From Symsagittifera roscoffensis (taxonomy: Eukaryota; Xenacoelomorpha; Acoela; Convolutidae), in contig NC_087062.1 of the NCBI RefSeq assembly GCF_963678635.1, forward strand, positions 3,373,556 to 3,437,555: 64,000 bases of DNA, read 5' to 3'. A program made the position numbers and the translations under genes. Each line of letters opens with the position of its first letter. Positions within the stretch are counted from its first letter, which is position 1. Shown here in pieces: positions 10,999-22,700 of the stretch. The notes under the pieces are model-generated. The model saw only the letters and a program-made list of their open reading frames with translations. It did no database searches and was not told the origin of the DNA.

Positions 10999-12579
10999 GG
11001 ATATCACAAAATGTAAAGAAAAAGACATCGAATGTAAACGCATTTGATTGAACTCTTTGAGGTCCATATATCAAAGGCTCTTTTCTAGTTCAAAACCAGG
11101 CAACCTAAAAATAAATGTCTATAAATAATTAAAATATGAGATTAAAGGCAATCTTCTTTTTGACTACTACCCATTAAAGTTTTTCAGCAAGGACTGATTG
11201 CATGGCTAAAATTTAAATCATAAAATTTAATTTTCAAAATTCAGCGTTTTTGAACCGAGGTTAAATTAGTTTTTAAATAAAATCTGAAAAGCTAGAACAC
11301 ACTAGAAAAGAGTCGAAAGAAATCGTTGATTGTAAATTACGTAGAAATCTTATGATATTTTCTGATACTAGGTGCTAAATGAGCCCATGTCTCTAAATTT
11401 AACCAAACTTACATAGCAAAAAATGTTATTTAGCTCATCAACAGTTTAATTTCTGAAATCATTGATTGTTGCAGTTTTTCATTCGGACTAGTAACTATTT
11501 CCGAGAAAAAAAAATAACTAAAGCGCTTCGAGCCCCTTCAATTTTACGAGACTTTGCTTCATAATATTAAGAGGCTCTTTTCCACTCCCACCCATTTGAT
11601 TTTCTATTTTTTAGTAACGTTGTCATAGACAGTGCAATGAAATTAAGAACATTGAACAAAAAAAATTATTGTGAACAGATTTGTTCTTCATACCTTATAC
11701 CGAAACATTAAGCATTCGGCCAAAACAGCACGTAAAACAACAGGAAAAAGAAAAATTGAGATGTGGGGTGGAAAAAACCTCAATGAGTTAACTTAAATAA
11801 CACCAAAAATTCTTGCCTTCAGATACGCTGTTAGCCAACCGAAGATAAAGAATATATTTTTTGCGAGGATGGGCGACGCCAAACTAGACCCTTTCTTCTT
11901 TCTTTTCTTGACCTTGATCAGTGCGACCTATTCAAGATTGACACTTAGCAATGGATCTTAGAAAATAAATCGAATTGTTGTATATATACAAATATCGGTA
12001 GGGTGTCTATTTTTTGGTTTGATCAGTGTAAAACTCAATTTATTAGAAAATCTGAATCATGCGCTAGTCAAAAACGTAGCCAACAGACCGAAAAAAATGA
12101 CTGACTGCAATTATCGAACTTGAAAAAAACTCCAATTATCGAAACAATTATATATGGTTTTAAATCTTAATGCTAGTGGTTGTGTTTCTCGTCTGTTTTT
12201 CCGAGGTTGAATTTTTCGTGGTTCTAAAAAAAATTGATTTTTCTAATTTTTTCGTCATAGTTATTTCCAAGAACAATTATTGATTGCCACTTCCCTTTTG
12301 TGGCAAAAATAACCCAATTTGAGAAAACTGTATCAATAGCTAAACATTTTATTTTCCTGGAAAATCCAAAGCGATTATTGAAACTAGAAATTTTTCAACC
12401 TTTTTACGCATCATTTCCGTTTTGTAATTGGAGAGCGTAATTTGATTTTTTTCCTTTGAATTTGATTTTGACCCAATAAATTAGAAATCAAATTAAAAAC
12501 CAAAAAACCGCAAGCAAAGTTCTAAATCTAACGCCGGCTTCCGGACAAAATAAACATGTATTCAGGTAGTTTGTTTCAG
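10999..12579. other. Non-coding region between the two paralogous exons
   Basis: AT-rich, with a candidate poly(A) signal at 11110 and a degenerate MITE at 11573-11779; otherwise nothing recognised. Confidence 0.4.
11573..11779. mobile_element. Degenerate MITE-like element, subfamily A
   Basis: Starts GGCTCTTTTCCACTCCCACCC and ends GGGGTGGAAAAAACC. The interior retains the GTGAACAGATTTGTTCTTCAT block shared with 8278-8496. No target duplication is visible, so the ends may have eroded. Confidence 0.65.
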
Positions 12580-12863
12580 TTCAAAATTATTTTCTCAACG
12601 AAAATGAGAAAAACAACAAACCTCGTTTGTTCTGTATATTCATGGATGACCCGGATGCTGATTTGACCCCCTCAGATGCAGGAGGGGCTGGAAAGTCAGT
12701 CGAGCCGACGCCCCAGCCATCCGACAACGAAGCTGAGGCCGGAGCGAACCCTATTGAGGAGGTGAATCCACCGGCGCCCACGGTGAATCTGGAGTCGGAG
12801 GGTGGTGGGGCTGGTTCTGCGATAGCCGCAGAAAAAACGGCCTCCGAGGAACCAAAAGAATGA
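12580..12863 (+). CDS. Unrecognised acidic protein; probable 3'-terminal exon B, paralogue of the 10.6-kb exon
   Basis: Encodes (two leading bases, then) 93 aa to a TGA at 12861-12863. Shared with the 10.6-kb copy in order: PR-x-[YF]-CIFM-x-D-x-D-x-x-LT, GGAGKS, TP-x-PSD, an acidic/proline region, and an EEPK ending. It begins at a good acceptor (TTTGTTTCAG|TT). The two copies align codon by codon from this AG with one extra codon here, and both need one base from the preceding exon. No ATG lies in frame before the homologous core: the first is the ATG inside CIFM at 12642. That favours a spliced exon over an independent gene. Upstream exons were not found. Function unknown; an intrinsically disordered C-terminal tail is the likeliest structure. 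Confidence 0.6.
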
Positions 12864-14999
12864 AAATTCTCGTGCCCAAAGGATTGAAATCCGGCAATTT
12901 TTTAAGATTTCACGAATATCATGATAAAATTATTTGATGATTTATATCAGCTGAAAAAAAATTCCAGCTTAACTCTACTGTAGCTGAACTGTAGCCGTCT
13001 TTATTTGATCATCATGATGTCCTTGAATAACCTTTAAAACTTTGCATCTAAGCGAGTCATCAATGATCCTTTCAAAAAAGTAGACTGATTGGCACGTTTT
13101 CTTGTCCCCAGTTATTTTTAAGCATCATTTGTATTTGTCTTTTTTTATTTCTATTGATCTAAATACTCGTGAAAATTGAAAACTGATAGAAGCGGGATAA
13201 GAAACAATCTTACGCCGATGCTTTAAATCTTGTGTTTGTAATAGTTCTGGTATTAAAATCTCTGAAAAATAATGATATCCCTCTCTAAGTTTTTACCAAT
13301 ACGTTCCCGACGGAAAATTGAAGTCAGCTTGAATAAAGTTCAAACCAATAAATTTAGACCGCCGATAAGTTTAAGACATTTATTGATCGAAAATAGAAAA
13401 TGTTCCTGTGACATCTGCGTTAGAATAAACTATCAGAAGTTAAACGTGCAAAAAAAAAGATTTTCAAAACTTCAATTTTTTCTCAAATTATAATGAAAAT
13501 GAAGGCATTGCTGCTTGTTGATTGCCATGAAAAACCATCAGTTCAGATAGATTTTAATCCGATGACAAAATCAAAACAAAATATTAAAATAGTGAACGCA
13601 TAAATCAAGATAAAATTAAGAGCAACTGATTTCATCAAAAATATCTGCTAGTTTCTTCAAAAATAATTAAAACGCAATATAACAACCTTCGCTGTACGAA
13701 AAGAGTTAAAAGTACGATACAAAAGTAGGCACGCTCAAGCAATTTCTAATTATTTGTCATTTAAGTAGCCTTTTCGCAAATGAAATTAACGGACAAACTG
13801 AACTTAAATAAAAAATTTTAACGAACCGAAGTGCAATTCGAAGTTAAATTTATTGCACTATACAAAAAATTATCGTACCAAATGGTCTAGTGAAATTTCA
13901 TTATTTATGCACAAAAGCAATGCGGAGCTTCGCATTGTTTTTGCTAAATTACAAATATAGCATGACAAGCTAGACGACGAAAAAGATCGCAAACCCCACA
14001 AGAGGAAAAATATACGATCTATCAAGACTTTCATATGATGATTTGCACGATTTGTCTCGAATGAAATTCTTTTTGAAAAAACAATGTCAATACTGAATGT
14101 TCCCAGTTATGACTATCTGTGAATCAAAATTTACACAAATGCCAATCAGCAATTTGCGAGCAAGCGAAAAAACGCAAAAAAAAGCTGTATACGGCGAAAA
14201 AAAGAGAAAAAGCAATAAAGTGCATTGTCTACTCAGCGGTGCCACCAACGCTTGATATGAGTAAAAACATTTTACCAAAAAAGCGGATGAAACACATGCT
14301 ATTAAATTGTTATGTTATGCAGAAAAACGCCAGCAAAAAGGAAGCTTAATTTCTACAAACTCAGTTACAAAAACAGCGGACTTGAAAAACTACACTATGG
14401 TCGCAAGCTTGCTTGAGCAAATAAGCCTCCATTAAAAGGACGCTTGTTCAAGCCTAAAAAAACAATGCGAAATTGAGCAAGAAATTCAGAGCTCTAATTT
14501 TTGAGCCCCTACCAAGGCATGCAAATATATTTTGTTCCTCAAATAACGCAATATGAAGCAACTGTACCGATAGAACATAAAAAAAACTTTTTAGATCAAA
14601 CAAAACATTAAGATGAAAAAAAAATTATAGAAAAGCGGAATTAATAAACATACAACCAAGACGAAATGCAGCCCACAAGCAGTTGAAAGATTGTTAATGA
14701 ACGCAACTAACACCGCGACAATATATCGATAAAAATGTTGCGAATTTAGAGGAAAATTTTTAAAATGAGCATTGTTTGCATAAAACTACAAGCCCATGTA
14801 GAGATAGCTGGATTAATAGGTTAAGTTTTATTCCAATGGGAAATCTCAAAGTTAACATCCATTTTCTAGCCTCGAAATCATTCACGTTTTTCGTTTTGTT
14901 TTTAAATGGAAAGCATATATTTTCTTCAATTTAGCAAATGAATTTGAATTTCAATAATAAAATTTTGAGCGAATCAAAAGTCATCCTCACTACGCTCCT
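12864..14999. other. AT-rich non-coding stretch
   Basis: An AATAAA at about 13333-13338 could serve the exon ending at 12863. Short Lys-rich frames (13272-13493, 14119-14349) look random. No other structure recognised. Confidence 0.4.
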
Positions 15000-15420
15000 T
15001 TAAACTGAAGAAAAAATTATTTACCGGAATCGAACCTCCAACCTCGAGATTAGAAACCTCACGTACTAAAAAAATTCAAAAGTTAATTTTAAAAAAATAC
15101 GATAAAAAGAGAAAACGTAAAACAACATTTTAAACCTGAATCGAGCCTCCGATGCCGATCTTAGGAACCTCACGCTCTCGCATCACGGTAGCTAGGAATT
15201 ATACTAACACTAGCCACCAAATAGCTAGTTACATATCCTGTTGAATAGCCTATTATATGCAGCAAAATTGCAACTAAATAAAACAAATCTATTGTTATGA
15301 GTAGTAATCAAACCTCCTACTTAAATATGAGGAGCCTGACGTTTTTGCATCTGTGCCAGGGTCGCTTAAAAACATATTAAAACTAGCCACTACAAGTCTG
15401 TAATATGTAACTTAACGCTC
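15000..15420 (-). repeat. Tandem array of three tRNA-like (SINE-type) units
   Basis: On the minus strand, three units about 130-170 bp apart carry a T-arm-like block: GGTTCGATTCCGG (near 15020), GGCTCGATTCAGG (near 15140) and GGTTTGATTACTAC (near 15315). Each is preceded by a GCGTGAGG-like anticodon-side block, and the third by a box-A-like TGGCACAGATG. A GTGGCTAGT motif precedes two of the units. Similar heads occur at 23205-23392. The arms do not pair well enough for functional tRNAs. Confidence 0.55.
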
Positions 15421-15669
15421 GCCAGCTAGCTGAAATAAAACCAGTTTTTTGAAAAACTTGCTTAGAAAATGTCTTTTGGTGTGAACAGGTCTGTTATTAA
15501 GGATGAGTCATGCAAACAAAATTTTCAACGAGAAAAAAAGTTTAGAATCCGCTGTCAATACCATTGCTAACTGCAAGGGTTTTGAGAAAATTAATTAGTT
15601 TCAGTTGATAAATAAATAACAATGTGATTGCTAACTTAAAGCTTCGTGATTAGCAGAAGCAGCATGAGG

Positions 15670-15960
15670 CTAAACAGTATAAATAATTGCTATTAGTAAG
15701 AAACATAGCCAACAGGCAAATGGAACATAAAGAAGAATAAGTTAATCATTCAAAATTTTGAATAACTTTCTTATTTCGTATGAAAGTGTAATTAAGTGGT
15801 ATTAGTCAGAAACATAGCCAACAGGCAAATGGAGCATTTTAAAAATAAAGTAACCAAAAAAATGATCATTCCAAATTTTTGATTATCTTTCATATTTGGT
15901 ATGAAACAGTGTAAATAATTGCTATAAGTTACAAAAATAGCCAACAGACAAGTGGAAAAC
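15670..15960 (+). repeat. Three tandem ~115-bp units carrying the CATAGCCAACAG head
   Basis: The blocks TATTAGTAAGAAACATAGCC (about 15693), TATTAGTCAGAAACATAGCC (about 15798) and CTATAAGTTACAAAAATAGCC-like sequence (about 15920) recur with similar flanks. The head is the same as the start of the ~490-bp dispersed repeat found 12-40 kb to the right. Confidence 0.6.
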
Positions 15961-16224
15961 ATAGACGAATATGTTGACCGAACAAAAAATAATACAAAAA
16001 ATTTTTAATCTTTCAGTTTCGAAAAAAAACGACAAAAAAAGCAAAATGACGCCTCGCATCACTTGCAATAAAACGGAAGCGTCAATTGGTGAGCTATCAA
16101 ATAGACAGTAAGATAAAAACAACTAAGTCGAAAAAGCTCGAAAAATCAATATCTTTTTTTGAAATTACGAAAATTCAACCGCGGAAAAAAAGACGAGTTA
16201 CAATACCACTTGCATTAATAACTC

Positions 16225-16600
16225 TTTTAAATTATTCCGAACATTCATTAAGGCAACAACACGCGGTAAGACATCAATTGACCCAAAAACAAAACATGTA
16301 AAAAAAACTGTTGTCAAAAGAACTTTAAAAAATCGACAATTTTTTGGAAATATAAAAAATTCTATCTCAGAAAAACAGACAATAAACACAACCATCTGAT
16401 CTGCATTAACCACGATTTTACGGCTTTCCGAGAGTTCACTAGGCCATTAACATGTGGTTAGACGCCAGCTGATCCGAAAACAAAAAATGCGACAGGAAAT
16501 TGTCATAAAAAACCAACAGTTTCAAAAAAATTGACCGTTCCTTAAGCCGACAACGCGGGGTTAGACGCCAATTGATCCGTAAACAACAAGTGAAAATGTT
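16225..16600 (+). repeat. Three diverged tandem units
   Basis: A block with the pattern CATTAAGGCAACAACACGCGG...CAATTGACCC is followed by two diverged versions (GTGGTTAGACGCCAGCTGATCC near 16453 and GGGGTTAGACGCCAATTGATCC near 16557). Function unknown. Confidence 0.5.
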
Positions 16601-19600
16601 GTGATCAATTCTCTAACTTTTATACCAACTAACCTAATTTATTAAAAAAAAAACATTTTTCATCCTTAAACCAATGCAAAGTAAATTCACTAAACCAACA
16701 AAACATGAGCCTGAATTACTTCGGCCGAATTAAAGATCTTTAATAAAAAAAATGTACCAATCAGGGCTAGCTAACTTTAAAAACTACAGTAGTTAAGCAA
16801 ATACACTAGAGAGTAAAAAAAACAGCTTACAGCTCAAAAAACTCAAGGTGTAGCAAGTAAGCGGACAAAAAATGGGTCAAAAATTTAATGTCCGACTACT
16901 CAATTTTTCCCGGAAAGTTTTCAGACACTGAAAAAAACAAGGTCCGACCGGTTTCGAAATCTAGACCATAGGGTACAAAGATAACTGCATTACTTTTAGG
17001 CCAAAAGTGAAGGGGCTCTGAAGTTTTTTAAGAATCGATAATTGCTGTCGCAAATGTCATCACAGTAAAAAAACTATTTGAATTTCAAAAACAGTTCATC
17101 ATTGACACTTTCCAATTTTTTTATCAATTTGCAAAAATTGGATCAAAGAGTCAATACTGCTGTGAAATCAGAAAACTAAGAGGCATTTTTGAAATTAGAA
17201 ATAATTCAGTTTTTTGGTACCTGTACCCTTTTGCTGTTCAAAAGTTTGCCTTCCTATCAACAAAGGAAATGAAGATTAGAAAAACCCAAAATTCAAACGG
17301 GGAAATAATCTTAAAAAAAATCGGAGATATATTTAAAAAACTGCCAAAAATACTAGATATACCAAATTGAATAAGACTAGTTTCGGAAGAAAACATGCTA
17401 GGACAAAAAAAAATAAGAAAAAAAAACATCTGAAGAAAACTTCCCAAGCGACACAAAAAAAGTTTCGGCCGAAAAAAAACTAAAAAATGTTCGATTCTTT
17501 TTCCACTCAAAACACCCACTCGCATATTCGAACAATTTCTTTGGTCATCAAACGTTGTAAAATGAGGCTACCAAGTTAACAAATATCAGGCGAAATGATT
17601 CAGTCAGAAAACAGTTTTCGAGCAAAAAAAACGACAACAAAAAAAGAAAATGTAAGAAAATAAAGGTTTACAAAGTTTTAGACGAAGTAAGTCAAACACT
17701 CAAAGCAACTACAATTTAAATTGCGTACAGCAAAAAAGACAATTCTACGATTTGCAACAGACTGTTGGAAAAGAGCCAATAAACGCTATAAGAGCCAAAA
17801 GAAAAAACTGACTTGTTTTTTGAAAAAACTTAGAAATGCAAACAAAATATTGTTTGTCAAAATTCACCAGTTTTGATAAAACTGGATTAAGAGGAAAAAA
17901 AAATTTTCCGCCGGTAAATCTAAAAATTAAATTCTACTTTCAAACTAGAAATCGATTACGTTTTTTTCGCCATTTCAGCTGTCATTATTGGAGATAGCAT
18001 TTTGCTTACGTTCTAGTAAATGAACTTGAATCGAATTCATTAAGTGCACATAAACCTAAGTGCATTCATATGTGCATTTACAACTATGCATGCACTTCTT
18101 TTGCTATAAGACATTTTAAACTTCTAATGAAAAATGAATTCCAAGTGAACTTAATCTAATTTTACTATTTCGATTTTTGACCATTCTGTGAACAAAGTTT
18201 TATACGGCTAAAAGTCTAGTACCCGGTTGCAATACACTTGCTTTCGCAAGTGCAGAGAATTAACTGGAAAATAACCAATAAAATTCATCACGAACTATAC
18301 AAGTGAAAATTACTCCGTTCTTTTACACAAAAAAAACAACTTCAGCTTCAAAAATTTCAATTTGAAAAAATATAATCATGATTTTAACCATATATTGAAA
18401 CTTTGGGGATCAAATTATATGGCTTCATTCAAAATGAAAAAAAAAACATTTATCCGCCAGGAAGTTTAGATTAAATCACCGCGCTCATAAAAGTCGCGTT
18501 TAGGCGTTGAGCATCATCAGAAGTGCCTAAAATGCGTATCATTGAACTCAGCAAGTGGCAATTTTAAAAACTGAAATTGGACAATTTTCATATGTCAGTG
18601 CGTCTATATTTTGAAAAGGGTAATTAAATGTTTAAAAACTCCAATCGACAAGTTTTTTTTCGTTTGTTTATGCGAAATGCTAATTCATCAGTGTAAGTTT
18701 CAACTACTTGACTTATATTTTGACGAACCGTTTTCAATTTTTGCATCTTCAATTCGGAGTTGTGGTTAACAATCGGCACATTTTATGAACCGCAAAACTC
18801 GGTGTGACTTTTCCTTCTATGTTAAATCTTTTATGTTAAATTTTCATTAGGTTCCAACAACCTTAAAAGGAGGCTACGATTCATAAATTGCGTTCCATTT
18901 TTTTCTTTGCTCTTATCTTTGATTTTCTTCGAGAATTGATTCACTAAACTTTCAGTCTTCTACCAATATTTTTAGGCACGAGAATGTAATATCTCCCAGC
19001 TTCAAAAACGAATTTCTTCCTTGCATTTAAATTCATTGATCCTTTATCTAACAAAGACTATATCAATTTGACTACCAAATACCTAATAAAAACTACTACT
19101 GCCTGTGTTTCATATAAACGAAAAATAAGAATAGAAGACATGTTCAGTTCAGAAGGGACGGATGATGATGATGATACTGATGATGACGATAGTTCTAGAA
19201 TGTTCTCTTTCTTCCGTTTCTATTCTTAGTGGACAAAGCTGAGAATTGTTTCCTTTGCCGAATTGAAGATGGCAAATATGGACAGGGTTGGAAACAGACG
19301 ACAGAGCGCATCCCACGTTCCCATGAGAGCACTGGAACAAAAGTCAGTCACATCTTGCTACCAACTATCCTCTAAATTTGAGGAAATTTCGGGGTGGGGG
19401 TACGGAGTACAACAGGGAGGGGGGGGGGGGGGGGGGTTGTCGACCTAACCCTTTCCCTGAGGAGTCATTTACAACATGCAGTGGTGACTTTCGGAGACTA
19501 CAGGTGGTGCTTTTTAGCAAATTGATAGCAATATTTGGTATCTGAGGTACTTTTTCAACTGCAAGCAATTTTGGACAACGTACACTGGCTAGAAAGAACG

Positions 19601-19759
19601 TGCACCAAACAAAAAACTATTTACTCATAATAACCTGCACACGAAAGCGACTGAAAAATCTTACCACACCCCCTTTAAGATATCTTCAAGCTGTCCTTGA
19701 AAAAAAAACAGGAAAACCAAAAAGAAATATGAGAATAATTGAATGAACGGTGATATATT
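16601..19759. other. AT-rich non-coding stretch downstream of the transporter gene
   Basis: Contains a partial copy of the ~490-bp repeat (about 17760-17995), an 18-G run at 19419-19436 and a slightly GC-richer islet at about 19200-19440. The islet has an open plus-strand frame, but no homology or splice support lets me call it an exon. Confidence 0.4.
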
Positions 19760-22700
19760 TCAATAGATGGTAAGGGTCATATAACAGCTGAATTGCTTTT
19801 TGTTATACTTCGCACATTATTTATAATTTGTCTCAAAAGCCATTTTTTTTGGCGAAAAAAGTGTTAAATTTGAACTTTTGGATAGCATTTCAACTGACAC
19901 AGTAATGTATATACAAAAACTATCTTAGGAGCATGTACAATTGATTGAAAATGGAATGACTATATTATGAATTATAGTTCTTAAATTGAATACATGCACT
20001 ATACTCAAAATTACCACCTATTGTAACACACCACCGAATGAACTCACCCAAGAGTACCGATGAAGATGAGGGAGTAGTTGAGAGCTAACTGACAAATTGA
20101 AGTTTCTCTGAAATCAAAACATTACATATAATACAACATGCGAAAAACTAAAAATGCTCTGATAGGCGTCAACAAAACTTGCAATGAATCATTATTCATG
20201 GGGGGTCATATTTATAACTGAAGTTAATTTATAAGTTGTTCATTTGATCTCATACAAATTATTTCAGCTAACTTGCGTCATTGCTATGTTAGGCGAAACT
20301 CAAAAAGCCGAACTTTATTTTTTCGAAATCATCCAATGCATGGTTTAATGAGGCAAGAAACAAAAATTACAGAGCGGTTACTATACCGATAATACTTGGG
20401 CATAAGCCTGTTTGGCAGAGAAAAATGTTGCTAAAACACTGAGCAATAAACAGCTAAAATTTTGAGCTATAAAAATTTTTAACTATAATTTCCTAAGTTC
20501 TTGGGATAGCTCCTCTTTTCCAAGCAACGTGATTTAAAAAAAATCAATTGAGCAATCTATTCGAAATGATCAATTGAGCTTTCTCCCCACGTCAGCAAAA
20601 TTTAAACGTTAAGCAATGAAATAATTGGCCAGCTTAGGTTTACAGAGAATTAAAGATATTCATATGCAAGATAATGTTTTCAATGCTTTAGAAATCAAAA
20701 GAAAGCATATAGTACAACAAGAAAAAACAAAAATGCGCAGATAAGCGTCCAAAAATTGCAGCAAATCATTCATGGGGGGTTATACTTAATACTGAAGTTA
20801 AGTTATAAGTTGTTGATTTGATCTCGTACAAATTATTTCAGCTAACTTGCTATCTTAAGGGAAACTCAAAAAAGTTTCCGCCATTTTCTTGACCTTATAT
20901 CTTGCTCCTGCGAATTAAGGATGTGAGAGCTAAAACTTGATCCCGTGTGACTCTACGGCAGAAAACTTTCGATGTATATTATCAGTTCGGCGACTGTCCG
21001 AGGGTTCAGATCTCGAATTAAGTCTACTTTTCCAATGCAGCGTTTAATGAGAAAGGAAACAAACATTACGGAGCGGTTTCTATGCAGACAATACTTGGGT
21101 ATAAGCCTGTTTAGCAAAAAAAAAGAATCTATTAAAAAAAACTGAGCTATAAACCGCTAACATACTGAGCAAAAAAATATTTTTAAACTAAAATTTCCCA
21201 AGCTCTGGGGACAGTTACTCATTTTCCAAGCTACGTAACAAAAGAAAAATCAATTGAGCAATATCCCCCTGTGAGGACTAATTGAGCATTCTCACCCACC
21301 CCAGCAATTGAAATGTCAAACAATCAAATAGCACATATTGGCCAGTTTAGGTTTACAGAGAATTGAAACTGTTCATACGCAAGATAGTGTTTCCAGTGCT
21401 CTTGAGCCAAATCGATCTCTCAACAAAAATGCCTACAAACAGTACTGCAAGAAAACTCGTCTTCATTCAAGCAGGCTTTTGATTAAGGTCTTTTTTTAGT
21501 TCCAGCAAGACTCTACGGTTTCAGTGTGTATCCCATCGGTTTCCACAAAAACACGATTCATCGTTTTTTGGGCGAATCCCATGCCCTGATGTCCTCCAAA
21601 AGCTCGCCATTCATCGGAATGCATAATTGATCCAGGACGAGCTACGCTTCGTATAATAAGGAGTGATGCAGCGTTTCTTCGTTCGACAATTTGCGTAAAT
21701 CCAATTGTCGGTTTATAGCTTGTATCCACATTTCCAAAAATCCATATGGGTTGCTGGGGAACGCGACCTCTTGAGGTTTTAGCGTGTGACTGAAGCAATA
21801 TTTGTCAATTTCGAGCAAAAATTCTGGTCCGCCAAAGGTGCCGCTGACAAAGGTCTCGTAGTGAGACAAAACCGTCGACAATTGTTCTCTAAAACTCCAA
21901 CATGAGTTGCAGCATGTTTGTTCGACCCCGCATTCCACAAAGATAAAACATAGCCAACAGACAGTTAGAAAACAGTCAATGAACACAAGTAAACAGAAAA
22001 AATACTGACGTTTTTTGAAAAAACTCATTTGGTGAAATTCTCAACTTGAAATTCAAAAATAAAAATAGATGCCCTTAAAGCTCGTTGAATTTCTAGATCA
22101 ATTAAGATCAAACAATATTTTGATAAAATGACCACCTTAAGAAAACTGGATCAATGATTAAAATTTTCATTTCGCTGGGACATCTGAAGAATAAATTCAA
22201 CTTTTGAATCAAGAAGTCAAGCACGTTCTTCCTGACCTCTACACTTTTTCTGTTCGATAGAAGAGATTGCCTTCCTTTTAGCAGAAAACTTGAAATGAAC
22301 GAAAAAATAATCAAAAGTCAAACCACGGGAAAGTATACTTGAGCATGAACAAATCTTAAGACTTCTTCTCAAAAAAAACCCGAAAAAACCATCACATGTA
22401 TAAGAGTCTGAACTACATTTATCGACGCTTAATAATCTCAACCCAGTTTGCGAAGTCAATATTCGGATTTTCAGAAAAACGGTCTTTCATAATTGATGAT
22501 GTCAATTTAAATCGATATAACGTATAATTTGGAATCTACAGCTAAGTCCGTCTTTGGTTTTGAGGATTCTGGCAACAGCGCAGAGGCAAGAACTTAACAG
22601 ATTTTTTTTGTTTCTGAAAAATTACTGAGAATTTTTTTGTTTAAGAAAGGCAGCAACATTTGATAATGCACTCTCAAAATTAATATCAGTCTAGATTCAT

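Noticed and set aside
19263-19448. Plus-strand ORF in a GC-richer islet ending in a Gly run
   Set aside because: The Gly run is a poly-G tract; no homology or supporting splice sites.
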